From contig NZ_OMOQ01000002.1 in the NCBI RefSeq assembly GCF_900302475.1, forward strand, positions 562,501 through 626,500: a DNA stretch of 64,000 nt, read 5' to 3'. The notes beneath the pieces are model-generated. The model searched no databases and had not been told where the DNA came from. It worked only from the letters and a program-made list of their open reading frames with translations. A program made the position numbers and the translations under genes. The first letter of the stretch is position 1; each line of letters starts with the position of its first letter. Source of the stretch: Defluviimonas aquaemixtae. GTDB taxonomy: Bacteria > Pseudomonadota > Alphaproteobacteria > Rhodobacterales > Rhodobacteraceae. Positions 1 to 12,384 of this stretch are shown here, in pieces.

Positions 1-2723
<2,723 letters not shown>

Positions 2724-2816
2724 ATCCAGCAGAAGTCAGACTTCTCTGGTCGAAAGCCGACTTGGACTGTTCCGAGCCCCTCAGGGGTTCGGCGTTGATT
2801 GTTGTGCTTCTTTCTC

Positions 2817-2934
2817 GGTTTGGTGGTCATAGCACGAGCAAAACACCCGATCCCATCCCGAACTCGGCCGTTAAGTGCCGTTGCGCCGATGGTACTGCGT
2901 CTTAAGACGTGGGAGAGTAGGTCACCGCCAAACC
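2817..2934 (+). rRNA. 5S ribosomal RNA
   Basis: About 118 bases that fold as 5S rRNA. The ends GGTTTGGTGG and CCGCCAAACC pair as the terminal helix. Between them are the conserved CCCGATCCCATCCCGAACTC and GCGCCGATGGTACTG segments. It lies about 90 bases after 23S, as expected in one rRNA operon. Ends are set by the terminal helix and may be off by a base or two. Confidence 0.95.
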
Positions 2935-3004
2935 TAGTAAGAAGCACATGTATCTCTCGACGATGCGGCCCCACACAATCTCGTTTGTTCCGGGCCGACC
3001 TTGG

Positions 3005-4783
<1,779 letters not shown>

Positions 4784-4795
4784 GCGATAGCCCCC

Positions 4796-5017
4796 TTAAT
4801 CGCGGAGGCGAGCCCGTGCATGCCGCCTGTTCTCAGTCTCAATGAAATCTCTCGCCGCCTGCCGCGCCAACAAGCGAACAAGGTTGACCAGCCGCGGATC
4901 ATCGCCAGCCGAAGTGAGGCGCGCGATGGTGTTCGCGGTCGTTCCGCTACCCCGAAACGAGTCCTGGGCGCCTCTTGAGGCGTTAGCCACCGGCCTGCTT
5001 TCCTGGTCCCTTTCCAT
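4796..5017 (-). CDS. Small hypothetical protein upstream of the recombinase
   Basis: Seventy-three residues, ending 12 bases before the recombinase start in the same direction. The C-terminal half, DDPRLVNLVRLLARQAARDF, looks like an amphipathic helical segment, and short proteins of this kind often sit beside alphaproteobacterial recombinases. The start is uncertain: the ATG at 5017 lies directly against a perfect inverted repeat and has no clear Shine-Dalgarno, while a GTG at about residue 10 is preceded by AGGAAAG. Function unknown; it could be a regulator or excision factor, which is only inference from position. Confidence 0.6.
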   Translation of the reverse strand: MERDQESRPVANASRGAQDSFRGSGTTANTIARLTSAGDDPRLVNLVRLLARQAARDFIETENRRHARARLRD

Positions 5018-5019
5018 GA

Positions 5020-5044
5020 GCGCCAGCCTGCCAGAGGCTGGCGC
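5020..5044. promoter_or_regulatory. Inverted repeat at the start of the recombinase operon
   Basis: Perfect 9-base arms GCGCCAGCC (5020-5028) and GGCTGGCGC (5036-5044) with a 7-base spacer, ending 2 bases before the ATG at 5017. As RNA it would mask the ribosome-binding region; as DNA it could be an operator. Confidence 0.5.
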
Positions 5045-5347
5045 ACGTACGAAGTAAAAAGCCTATGTATAATAGCGGATTGAAGGTGAGGTGAGCGCAC
5101 ATTTTCGTAGCTTGGCGTATAGATGGCTGCTCTAGCGTCGCGCAAATCGGCGGCCCGAAAGCCGGAGATACTGCGCTGTTCTATGCGAATTCCCACCATT
5201 TAGGGGCCCTAAGCTGTGGCAGGGCCCGAAGACCGTTGCCTGAACGAAGTCTGCCATAGGCCGCACGAATCGCGCAACGTAGGTGTCACTAAGGCGCGGG
5301 AAGCCGCCACTGGCCAAGCGAGAGAGCAAGAGACTGGGAGGGGTGCC
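5045..5347. other. Intergenic region between divergent genes
   Basis: About 300 bases without a convincing gene. A perfect TATAAT lies on the plus strand at 5068-5073, and the same AT-rich spot reads TATTAT on the minus strand, so it may serve divergent promoters; no good -35 partner is visible on either strand. The rest shows nothing I can name. Confidence 0.4.
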
Positions 5348-5391
5348 GTGACGGGTTGAAGGCTGGAGGAGAGGCCTCCGGCGGCCGTCGC
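5348..5391 (+). promoter_or_regulatory. Structured leader of the DUF932 gene (copy 1)
   Basis: Outer stem GTGACGG (5348-5354) with CCGTCGC (5385-5391). Inner 8-bp stem GCTGGAGG (5362-5369) with CCTCCGGC (5375-5382) closes an AGAGG loop. The ribosome-binding GGAGG follows directly at 5392-5396. A second copy with the same architecture and compensating base changes precedes the ParB-like gene at 7570. Confidence 0.65.
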
Positions 5392-5403
5392 GGAGGATTC
5401 CCA

Positions 5404-6597
5404 ATGAACAGCGAAATCATCGATGCCGGGCGTGACATGAGCGGCGGCTACAGGGTGGATATGTCGCGCGGCACGAACGTGGACCGTGTGTCGTCGGAGT
5501 GGTTCTCGCGGCCCGACGACGAGCGGTATCTGTCGCTCGACGATCTCTTCGCATCCGTCAAAGGCCGGGCGGAGCGGAGCCGGACGCGCACGGTGGAAAG
5601 TGCTGCGATCCGGGTCGAGGCGCATCGCGACAACCCGGAGAAGCTGGGGCTGGTCCTGCCCGGTGCGGATGAACCCATCGCGCCGACGCATTGGTCCTTC
5701 GGTCAGCTCTCGAGCCTGGTCGGCGCACCCGCGGCCTATTTGCGGCAACTTCCCGCGCCGCTGGCGGGCATCAACCTGCAATACAGCCTGACCAATCACC
5801 GGGCCGAGCAGATCAAGACCATGGAAGTTGCGGATGGCCGCACCGAACTGCGCGCCGTGACCGGACCCGACTACGGCCGCATCTACGACCACGAACTGGT
5901 CTCCGCCGTGCAGCGCATCGCGGGCAACGGCACGGGCGACACGCGCTGGAAGGTGCCGGGCGTGCTCGACTGGTCGACGGGCATCTACAACCCGCGCGTG
6001 GACGTGACGAAGGAGACGACGACGCTCTACGCCTCGGACCGCGACGTGTTCCTGTTCCTCGTCGATGACCTGAACCCCATCGAGGCGGGGCTGCTGCCCG
6101 ACGGATCGCCCGACCTCTATTTCCGGGGGTTTTATTGCTGGAACTCCGAGGTTGGCGCCAAAACGCTTGGCATCGCCAGCTTCTACCTGCGCGCGGTCTG
6201 CCAGAACCGCAACCTTTGGGGCGTCGAAGACTTCCAGGAGATTACGATCCGGCACTCGAAATACGCCGCCTCGCGCTTCGCCCACGAGGCCGCTCCGGCG
6301 CTGAGCCGCTTCGCCGAGTCCTCGCCCGCGCCCTTCATCGACGGCATCCGCGCGGCGCGGGAGAAGATCGTCGCGCGGTCGGACGAGGACCGTCAGGACT
6401 TTCTCCGCAAGCGCGGGTTCTCGAAGGCGGAAACGGGGCGGATCGTCGAGACGGTGCTGGCCGAGGAGGGCCGCCCGCCGGAAAGCGTGTTCGACTTCGT
6501 GCAGGGCATCACGGCGGTCGCCCGGTCGAAGCCGCAGCAGGATGCGCGGCTGGTTATGGAGGGGAAGGCGAAGGGGCTGTTGGAAAGGGTGACTTAG
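5404..6597 (+). CDS. DUF932 domain-containing protein
   Basis: A 397-residue protein of the DUF932 family, often found on plasmids, phages and ICEs. Family features include a central segment with YFRGFYCWNSEVGAKTLGIA and the following FYLRAVCQNRNLWG. The chosen ATG at 5404 is 7 bases after GGAGG; upstream in-frame starts would lie inside the structured leader. Its biochemical role is not established; its place beside parB, primase and DUF2493 genes suggests maintenance or establishment of the element. The shared leader implies co-regulation with the ParB-like gene despite the AT-richer gene between them. Confidence 0.85.
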   Translation: MNSEIIDAGRDMSGGYRVDMSRGTNVDRVSSEWFSRPDDERYLSLDDLFASVKGRAERSRTRTVESAAIRVEAHRDNPEKLGLVLPGADEPIAPTHWSFGQLSSLVGAPAAYLRQLPAPLAGINLQYSLTNHRAEQIKTMEVADGRTELRAVTGPDYGRIYDHELVSAVQRIAGNGTGDTRWKVPGVLDWSTGIYNPRVDVTKETTTLYASDRDVFLFLVDDLNPIEAGLLPDGSPDLYFRGFYCWNSEVGAKTLGIASFYLRAVCQNRNLWGVEDFQEITIRHSKYAASRFAHEAAPALSRFAESSPAPFIDGIRAAREKIVARSDEDRQDFLRKRGFSKAETGRIVETVLAEEGRPPESVFDFVQGITAVARSKPQQDARLVMEGKAKGLLERVT

Positions 6598-6775
6598 GCG
6601 GTATCTTCGGGTGGCGGGCCAAGACAAGGTCCGCCACCCGAAAACGGGGAGGAACAGCCAAATCGTTACCTTTGCCCACACAGACGGCTTCGCCGTGTTT
6701 CTTCGGTACTTGCCTTGAGTGTGCAATCCACGGATACGATTTCCAAATCTCGATATTTGTTCTTGGAGCTCGCTA

Positions 6776-7417
6776 ATGCCAATGAACCGCTGGCTGAAAA
6801 AATACACGAAATTGGAGCACTTGGAGCCGACGTTTAGGGCGCTGCAACTGCATCTGGGAGACCCGAAGGAATGGGATGACAAGAATGATAGCGAGTGTAT
6901 CCGCATATATTCTGAGAGGTTTCCCGAGCATGAAATCCGAGGAACTTGTCTTACGGAAGCATCAGATAGGTTTCATTTCTGGCATGTTTTTGGTGAACGT
7001 GAGAATGGTGTATGCCTTTGGTTCGAAAGAGACAGCCTTATCGATGACATAAAACAGGACGGGTCACTTCTTGCTGACAAAGTTCGATATCGGCTACCCG
7101 CAGAACTGAGTCAGTTGGAGCTCCGTTTGATCCCATTTGCCAAAAGAAAACAGTACCGCGATGAATGCGAATTTCGTGTTCTTAGAATTCATACAAATCC
7201 GGGAATAGACGCCGATAAGTTTTCTTTTTCCGCTAACAGCCTCAAACGGATCTATCTAAATCCATGGTTATCGCCGAAGGAAGTGAAGCGAGAGAAAGAT
7301 AGGATTTCAGGGCTGCTGAAAGATCACCTGAAGCATGTTCGCGTGATGCAAAACCGGTCCCTGAAGCAAAAAGCGTGGATTGATGCTGTGTCCGCCAGGG
7401 TTGGAACGAACCATTAG
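6776..7417 (+). CDS. DUF2971-like protein, probable cargo
   Basis: A 213-residue soluble protein resembling DUF2971 proteins: a start like MNRWLKKYTKLEHLEP, then HLGDPKEWDD, and a central FHFWHVFGERENGVCLWFER. ATG at 6776 follows GGAG by 8 bases; a GTG or upstream ATG is less well placed. The gene is visibly AT-richer than its neighbours and sits between two genes that share a leader RNA, both consistent with later insertion. DUF2971 proteins are frequent in defence-rich regions, but no reaction is established. No catalytic motif is certain. Confidence 0.7.
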   Translation: MPMNRWLKKYTKLEHLEPTFRALQLHLGDPKEWDDKNDSECIRIYSERFPEHEIRGTCLTEASDRFHFWHVFGERENGVCLWFERDSLIDDIKQDGSLLADKVRYRLPAELSQLELRLIPFAKRKQYRDECEFRVLRIHTNPGIDADKFSFSANSLKRIYLNPWLSPKEVKREKDRISGLLKDHLKHVRVMQNRSLKQKAWIDAVSARVGTNH

Positions 7418-7510
7418 ACTTGTAGTTTGTGCTGCACCGCTGTGCCGCCGCTTCCGGCGAATTTTTTTTTCCGTCGCACTCGTCAGAGTTAGAGGGGTGC
7501 CGGGTTTTCC

Positions 7511-7557
7511 GTGACGGGTTTGGAGGTCGGGAGAGAGGCTCCCGGCTGGCCCGTCGC
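7511..7557 (+). promoter_or_regulatory. Structured leader of the ParB-like gene (copy 2)
   Basis: Outer stem GTGACGGG (7511-7518) with CCCGTCGC (7550-7557). Inner 8-bp stem GTCGGGAG (7526-7533) with CTCCCGGC (7539-7546) around the loop AGAGG. The ribosome-binding GGAGA begins next to the outer stem. Bases differ from copy 1 at several stem positions but pairing is kept. Confidence 0.65.
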
Positions 7558-7569
7558 GGAGATATCCCG

Positions 7570-9699
7570 ATGACCAAGCAACAGAAAATCACCCTTAGCG
7601 CCTCGCGAGACATCCCCTTCCACAAGCTGATGCTCAGCCAGTCGAATGTGCGCCACGTTAAGGCAGGCGTCTCGATCGAGGAACTAGCCGAGGACATCGC
7701 GCGGCGCACGCTGCTCAGCTCCATCACCGTGCGGCCTGTGCTGGACGAGAGCGGCGCAGAGACCGGCATGTACACGATCCCCGCCGGCGGGCGGCGGTTC
7801 CGGGCGCTCGAACTGCTCGTCAAACAGAAGCGCATGAACAAGACCGCGCTGGTCCCCTGCATCGTACGCACCGACGGGCTCGCCGAGGAGGACAGTCTCG
7901 CCGAGAACGTCCAGCGCGCGCCGCTACATCCGCTCGACCAGTTCCGCGCCTTCCAGGCAATGCGCGAGAAGGGCCGCACAGAGGAGGAGATCGCAGCGGC
8001 CTTCTTCGTCTCGGCCAGCGTGGTCAAACAGCGGCTGAAGCTCGCCGCCATCGCGCCCTCGCTGCTCGACGCCTATGCCGAGGAGGAGATGACCCTCGAC
8101 CAGCTCATGGCCTTCACGGTCAATCCCGACCATGCGCGGCAGGAGCAGGTCTGGGAGGCGCTGCAGCGGCACTTTTCGCGGCAGCCCTATGAGGTCCGCC
8201 GCATGCTGACCGAGGGCGCGGTGCGGGCCTCGGACAAGCGGGCGCAGTTCGTGGGGCTCGACGACTACGTCGAGGCCGGGGGCGAGATCCTGCGCGACCT
8301 GTTCCAGCAGGACGACGGCGGCTGGCTGCAGGATGCCGCCCTTCTCGACGTCATGGTGCGCGAGAAACTGGTCGAAGAGGCCGAAGGGGTGCGTGCCGAG
8401 GGCTGGAAATGGGTCGAGGTCGATACCGAATTCCCCTATGGCCACACCTTCGGGATGCGCCGGATCAATGGCGAAGCGGTGCCGATGAGCGACGAGGAGG
8501 CTGCCAGTTACCAGTCGCTGACGGCCGAATACGACGCGCTCGAGGCCGAGCATGCTGAGGCCGACGAATTGCCCGACGACGTCGATGCCCGGTTGGGCGA
8601 GATCGAGGAGGCGATGGAGGCACTCGAAGCACGCCCGATCCGGTACGAGGCCGACGACCTCGCGCTGGCCGGAGCCTTCGTCAGCATCGACAGCTCCGGG
8701 CGGCTGCGCGTCGAGCGCGGCTACGTGCGGCCCGAAGATGAGCCGGTCGAGGAGGTGGAATACATAAGCGAAGTCCAGTCGGACGCGCCTCCCGAGGAGG
8801 AAACCGACGACACCGTCATGTCCACCACGGAGGACGAGGAAGAGGATGACGGCCTCAAGCCGCTCTCCGACCGCCTCGTCATGGAACTGACGGCCCATCG
8901 CACCCTGGCCTTGCGTAATGCGCTGGCCCAGGACCCGCAGGTGGCCTTCCTCGCGGCCCTGCACGCGATGGTCTTGCGGCTCTTCTACCGCTACGCCGTC
9001 GACAGCTGCGTTGAGATCGAACCGCGCAACGCGGGTTTCGGATCGCAGGTGCCGGGCCTCGGCGACACGGCCTACGCGCAAGCCATCGACCAGCGCCACG
9101 AGACCTGGGCGCGGAACCTGCCGAAGGCATCCGAGGACCTCTGGGAGGTGCTGACCGAGTTCGACAGCTGTAGCCGCGAGGCGCTCTTCGCCCATTGCGT
9201 GGCGATGAGCGTGAATGCCGTCCACGACCCCTACCAACGCCGACCGCGCGCCATCGCGCATGCGGATGTGCTGGCCGGGACCGTCGGGCTTGACATGGCC
9301 AAGGCGGGCTGGACGCCGACGGGTGACAGCTACCTCGGCCGCGTGACCAAGGCCCGCATCCTCGAGGCCGTGCGCGAAGCGAAGGGTGAGGACGCTGCTG
9401 ACCGGATCGCCGGGCTGAAGAAGGCCGAGATGGTGACCGCTGCAGAGGACCTGCTCTCCGACACCGGCTGGCTGCCGCACCCGTTGCGCACGCCGCCGCT
9501 GCCGGAAGAGGACGCACCGGAGATCGAGCTGGTCGACGACGCGGACCGCGCCGACGATGACGCTTCGAATGACGATCCCGACAGCGGCGAAGCGCAATCG
9601 GCGGAAGACGGCGGCGAACCGGCTATCGGAGATTCCGCCCCCTCGGGGGAAGATGATCCCACCGCCGGTGACGCCTTCGCGAGGACAGCCGCCGAGTGA
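7570..9699 (+). CDS. ParB/RepB/Spo0J-like nuclease-domain protein
   Basis: A 709-residue protein with an N-terminal ParB/Srx fold: SNVRHVKAGVSIEELAEDI, then the GGRRFRALELL phosphate-binding motif and ENVQRAPLHPLDQF near residues 60-125, followed by a helix-turn-helix-like EEIAAAFFVSASVVKQRL. The remainder is long and acidic near the C terminus. Chromosomal ParB is about 300 residues; this long form is usual on alphaproteobacterial ICEs. It likely binds DNA and aids maintenance of the element; no ParA lies beside it in this window. The ATG at 7570 follows GGAGA and the conserved leader. A strong terminator follows at 9739. Confidence 0.88.
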   Translation: MTKQQKITLSASRDIPFHKLMLSQSNVRHVKAGVSIEELAEDIARRTLLSSITVRPVLDESGAETGMYTIPAGGRRFRALELLVKQKRMNKTALVPCIVRTDGLAEEDSLAENVQRAPLHPLDQFRAFQAMREKGRTEEEIAAAFFVSASVVKQRLKLAAIAPSLLDAYAEEEMTLDQLMAFTVNPDHARQEQVWEALQRHFSRQPYEVRRMLTEGAVRASDKRAQFVGLDDYVEAGGEILRDLFQQDDGGWLQDAALLDVMVREKLVEEAEGVRAEGWKWVEVDTEFPYGHTFGMRRINGEAVPMSDEEAASYQSLTAEYDALEAEHAEADELPDDVDARLGEIEEAMEALEARPIRYEADDLALAGAFVSIDSSGRLRVERGYVRPEDEPVEEVEYISEVQSDAPPEEETDDTVMSTTEDEEEDDGLKPLSDRLVMELTAHRTLALRNALAQDPQVAFLAALHAMVLRLFYRYAVDSCVEIEPRNAGFGSQVPGLGDTAYAQAIDQRHETWARNLPKASEDLWEVLTEFDSCSREALFAHCVAMSVNAVHDPYQRRPRAIAHADVLAGTVGLDMAKAGWTPTGDSYLGRVTKARILEAVREAKGEDAADRIAGLKKAEMVTAAEDLLSDTGWLPHPLRTPPLPEEDAPEIELVDDADRADDDASNDDPDSGEAQSAEDGGEPAIGDSAPSGEDDPTAGDAFARTAAE

Positions 9700-9738
9700 C
9701 CTTCGAGCAGGTCGGGACCTTCCCCCAAGGTCCAAAGT

Positions 9739-9772
9739 CAGGGGCCCGTCAGTCATGGCGGGCCCCTGTTTT
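9739..9772 (+). terminator. Rho-independent terminator after the ParB-like gene
   Basis: A 10-bp stem, CAGGGGCCCG at 9739-9748 with CGGGCCCCTG at 9759-9768, followed by TTTT. It lies 40 bases after the parB-like stop and before the primase-like gene, separating two transcription units. Confidence 0.8.
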
Positions 9773-9796
9773 CGTCCAAACTTGTTGGAGGCTGCC

Positions 9797-10834
9797 ATGA
9801 CGAGCCCCGCCACCGAGCTTTCGCGCCAGCTTTCCCAGAATGCGGAAGCGGTGTGCCGACACTTTCTATCGAACGGCCGGAAGCAGGGTCACTACTGGCT
9901 GGTTGGCGACGTTCAGAACACACCGGGCCGATCCATGTTCGTTCGGCTATCCGGGCCCCTGTTCGGCATCCGTGCCGCCGGAAAATGGACCGATGCAGCC
10001 ACGGGGGAGCATGGCGATCTACTCGATGTCATCCGCGAAACCTGCGGCTTGGTCGACTTCAAGGACGTTGCCGATGAGGCCCGACGCTTCTTGAGCCTGC
10101 CCTTACCTGATCCTCCCCGACAGCATTCTCCACATTCACAGCCACCAGCTGCCACCGGATCTCAGGAAGCGGCGCGACGCCTGTTCGCAATGGCCGTGCC
10201 GATCCGTGGCACTCCGGCGGAAACCTATCTGCGCGGGCGCGGCATCGGAACGGCCGACCGAATGACAAGCCTGCGGTTCCATCCCGCCTGTTTCTATCGG
10301 CCCGAAGGCGGCGGGCCGGTCGTGCGGCTTCCGGCCATGCTGGCCGCCATCACCGATCTCGAGGGCCGCCAGACCGGGACCCATCGCACCTGGCTGCGCC
10401 CGGACGGGCACGACAAGGCCGATATCGACACACCGCGGCGCGCGATGGGCGCTTTGCTCGGGAACGGGGTGCGGTTCGGCGTGCCCGCTGACGTGCTCAT
10501 CGCGGGCGAGGGGATCGAGACGGTTCTTTCCGTGCGCTCGGCTCTGCCCGAAATACCCGCCCTCGCGGCGCTGTCGTCGGGACACCTGGCCGCCATCCGG
10601 TTTCCCGCTGGTCTGCGGCGGCTCTACGTGTTGCGCGACCGTGATCCGGCGGGCGCGGCGGCAAGGGATCGGCTAGCCACTCGCGCAGCCGAGACTGGCA
10701 TCGAGGCGATGACCCTCACGCCTCGACTGGGCGACTTCAACGACGATCTCCGGCGCTATGGTCTGGCGGCCTTGCAAGCGCGTTTGCGGCTTTATCTCCA
10801 CGCCGACGACGCCGCGCAGTTCGTGCCGGTGTGA
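9797..10834 (+). CDS. Toprim domain primase/helicase-like protein
   Basis: A 345-residue protein with an N-terminal DUF7146-like region (GKWTDAATGEHGDLLDVIRE) and a C-terminal Toprim domain: AGEGIETVLSVRSALP carries the catalytic Glu and YVLRDRDPAGAAARDRL the Asp-x-Asp. It resembles the TraC/DnaG-like primases of alphaproteobacterial plasmids and ICEs and probably primes DNA synthesis during transfer or replication. ATG at 9797 follows TTGGAGG. It starts a new unit after the terminator at 9739 and is followed by a long structured gap. Confidence 0.85.
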   Translation: MTSPATELSRQLSQNAEAVCRHFLSNGRKQGHYWLVGDVQNTPGRSMFVRLSGPLFGIRAAGKWTDAATGEHGDLLDVIRETCGLVDFKDVADEARRFLSLPLPDPPRQHSPHSQPPAATGSQEAARRLFAMAVPIRGTPAETYLRGRGIGTADRMTSLRFHPACFYRPEGGGPVVRLPAMLAAITDLEGRQTGTHRTWLRPDGHDKADIDTPRRAMGALLGNGVRFGVPADVLIAGEGIETVLSVRSALPEIPALAALSSGHLAAIRFPAGLRRLYVLRDRDPAGAAARDRLATRAAETGIEAMTLTPRLGDFNDDLRRYGLAALQARLRLYLHADDAAQFVPV

Positions 10835-11161
10835 CAGGGCGGCAACCGGGCTGGCGCTGCACGGCTCGCAGCATTGTTTTCGGAGGGGGGCCGCGTGGGT
10901 CCCATCCACGGGAAAGGCCGGCGCGCACGGCCTTCTCAGAGGGCAGGGGGCCCACAAGCGGCACGGCCCGGCAATGGCCGCGCTCCGGCTATTTTCCGCC
11001 GCGCCCCGCCGGGGCGCTTTGCATCGCGAGCCAAAATAGCTGGGCTTGGCCATCAAGGCCCTCGCGAAGGGCTCGGGCTGCCCGGCCGTCCCGCCCGTGG
11101 GCGCGTTCCTGCCACGAAGGCCGCGTGCGGCGCGCGGCTCCCCTGAGGAAGGACCCCGCAG
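10835..11161 (+). other. Structured GC-rich intergenic region
   Basis: A 327-base gap with no supported gene but dense palindromes: AAGGCCG (10914-10920) with CGGCCTT (10928-10934); GCTATTTT (10988-10995) with AAAATAGC (11033-11040) enclosing a second hairpin GCGCCCC (11001-11007) with GGGGCGC (11011-11017). Such nesting suggests a cis-acting site or structured RNA rather than spacer. It could be a transfer or replication origin element, a leader for the DUF2493 gene, or a small RNA; the sequence does not decide. Confidence 0.55.
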
Positions 11162-12097
11162 ATGACCCTCGATCCCGAAACCGATGCCCATGAGCCGCAT
11201 CACAGCACGTCCTCGACCGCCCATGTCCTGACCGAACTCCAGCTCTACGGCTGGCGTCCCTACGAGGATGAACCCGATCCGCGCCCCTTGCCCGAGGGCT
11301 GCCAGATCGCCGGTGCCGTCGCCGATATCCTCGACGTCCTTGTCGCGACGCTCGGTGACACACGCCTCGAACCCGAACTAGACGAACTCCTCTGGGGTGC
11401 GGTCAACCTCTTCCACCGGGCGCTCGCCCGGGCCGAGCGGCAACTCGACGACAACGAACAGGCACAGCGTCGCCTGCAGCGGGAACAGGACGGCTCCGAA
11501 GTCAAATCCCTCGAACTCGAACGCCTTCTGGCTGAGGGGCAGAGCATGGTCGAACGGCGCACCGCGCTGGAACTCTTCCGCGACCTCGCGGCGGAGGGCT
11601 TCGAGCAACACCTCGGCAAGCCCTGGCATCCCCGGACCGGCTCGCGCGTCAGCCATCGAAACCTGACCGCCGCGATGATCGACAGCCGGGATTTCCTCAC
11701 AGCCCGCCGCCGGGCCGAGGCGCAGCTGCTTCTGCCCGACGGTCCCAAGGTGGCCGTGACCGGCGGGGCGGATTTCAACGATCACCGCCTGATCTGGGCG
11801 CGGCTTGACCGGGTCCATGCCAAGCACCCGGACATGGTGCTGCTCCACGGCGGCTCACCCAAGGGCGCGGAACTCATCGCCTCCCGCTGGGCCGATCACC
11901 GCATGGTGCCTCAGGTCGCGTTCCGGCCCGACTGGACCAAGCACGGTCGCTCGGCCCCGTTCAAACGCAACGACGCGATGCTGGACGTTCTTCCGATCGG
12001 GGTGTTGGTCTTCCCCGGCACCGGGATCCAAGAGAACCTTGCCGACAAGGCCCGCAAGCTGGGTATCCCGGTCCTCAAGCATCACAGCGGCGCGTAA
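11162..12097 (+). CDS. DUF2493 domain-containing protein (YspA/SLOG family)
   Basis: A 311-residue protein. The C-terminal third is a SLOG/DUF2493 domain: VAVTGGADFNDHRLIWARLD gives the glycine-rich nucleotide-binding start at about residue 198, followed by LLHGGSPKGAELIA and a terminal VLVFPGTGIQENLADKA. The N-terminal two thirds is charged and helical with RAERQLDDNEQAQRRLQREQ likely coiled. SLOG domains bind nucleotide-derived ligands; the role on ICEs is unknown. ATG at 11162 follows AGGAAGGA. It is part of the standard DUF932-parB-primase-DUF2493 block. Confidence 0.85.
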   Translation: MTLDPETDAHEPHHSTSSTAHVLTELQLYGWRPYEDEPDPRPLPEGCQIAGAVADILDVLVATLGDTRLEPELDELLWGAVNLFHRALARAERQLDDNEQAQRRLQREQDGSEVKSLELERLLAEGQSMVERRTALELFRDLAAEGFEQHLGKPWHPRTGSRVSHRNLTAAMIDSRDFLTARRRAEAQLLLPDGPKVAVTGGADFNDHRLIWARLDRVHAKHPDMVLLHGGSPKGAELIASRWADHRMVPQVAFRPDWTKHGRSAPFKRNDAMLDVLPIGVLVFPGTGIQENLADKARKLGIPVLKHHSGA

Positions 12098-12384
12098 GCG
12101 CCGCCCTTTCTCTGAAGCGACACTTGTCTCACAGCGTCGGAACACGAACAGATCCGCAACATCGAAGAACGAACGCTTGACCGAGATCATCGTCTAGTCT
12201 TCCGTGAAGCTATGAAGGACATTGTAAGTCGACTCCCATCGCGAAGAAGGCGACAAAAAGCACGCCGGAAACGCCACGCGGATTCGCCGGTGAACGGGAG
12301 ACATCCTGAAAATTTATCAAAGTGTCTTCGGTCGAAGATTTGTTAAAATGCGAAGAACCTGTTCTGCATGACGAAAGAGAAGCC

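Noticed and set aside
5209..6906. Long minus-strand frame opposite the DUF932 gene
   Set aside because: GC-rich third-position bias produces long antisense frames; the plus strand carries the family motifs and ribosome site.
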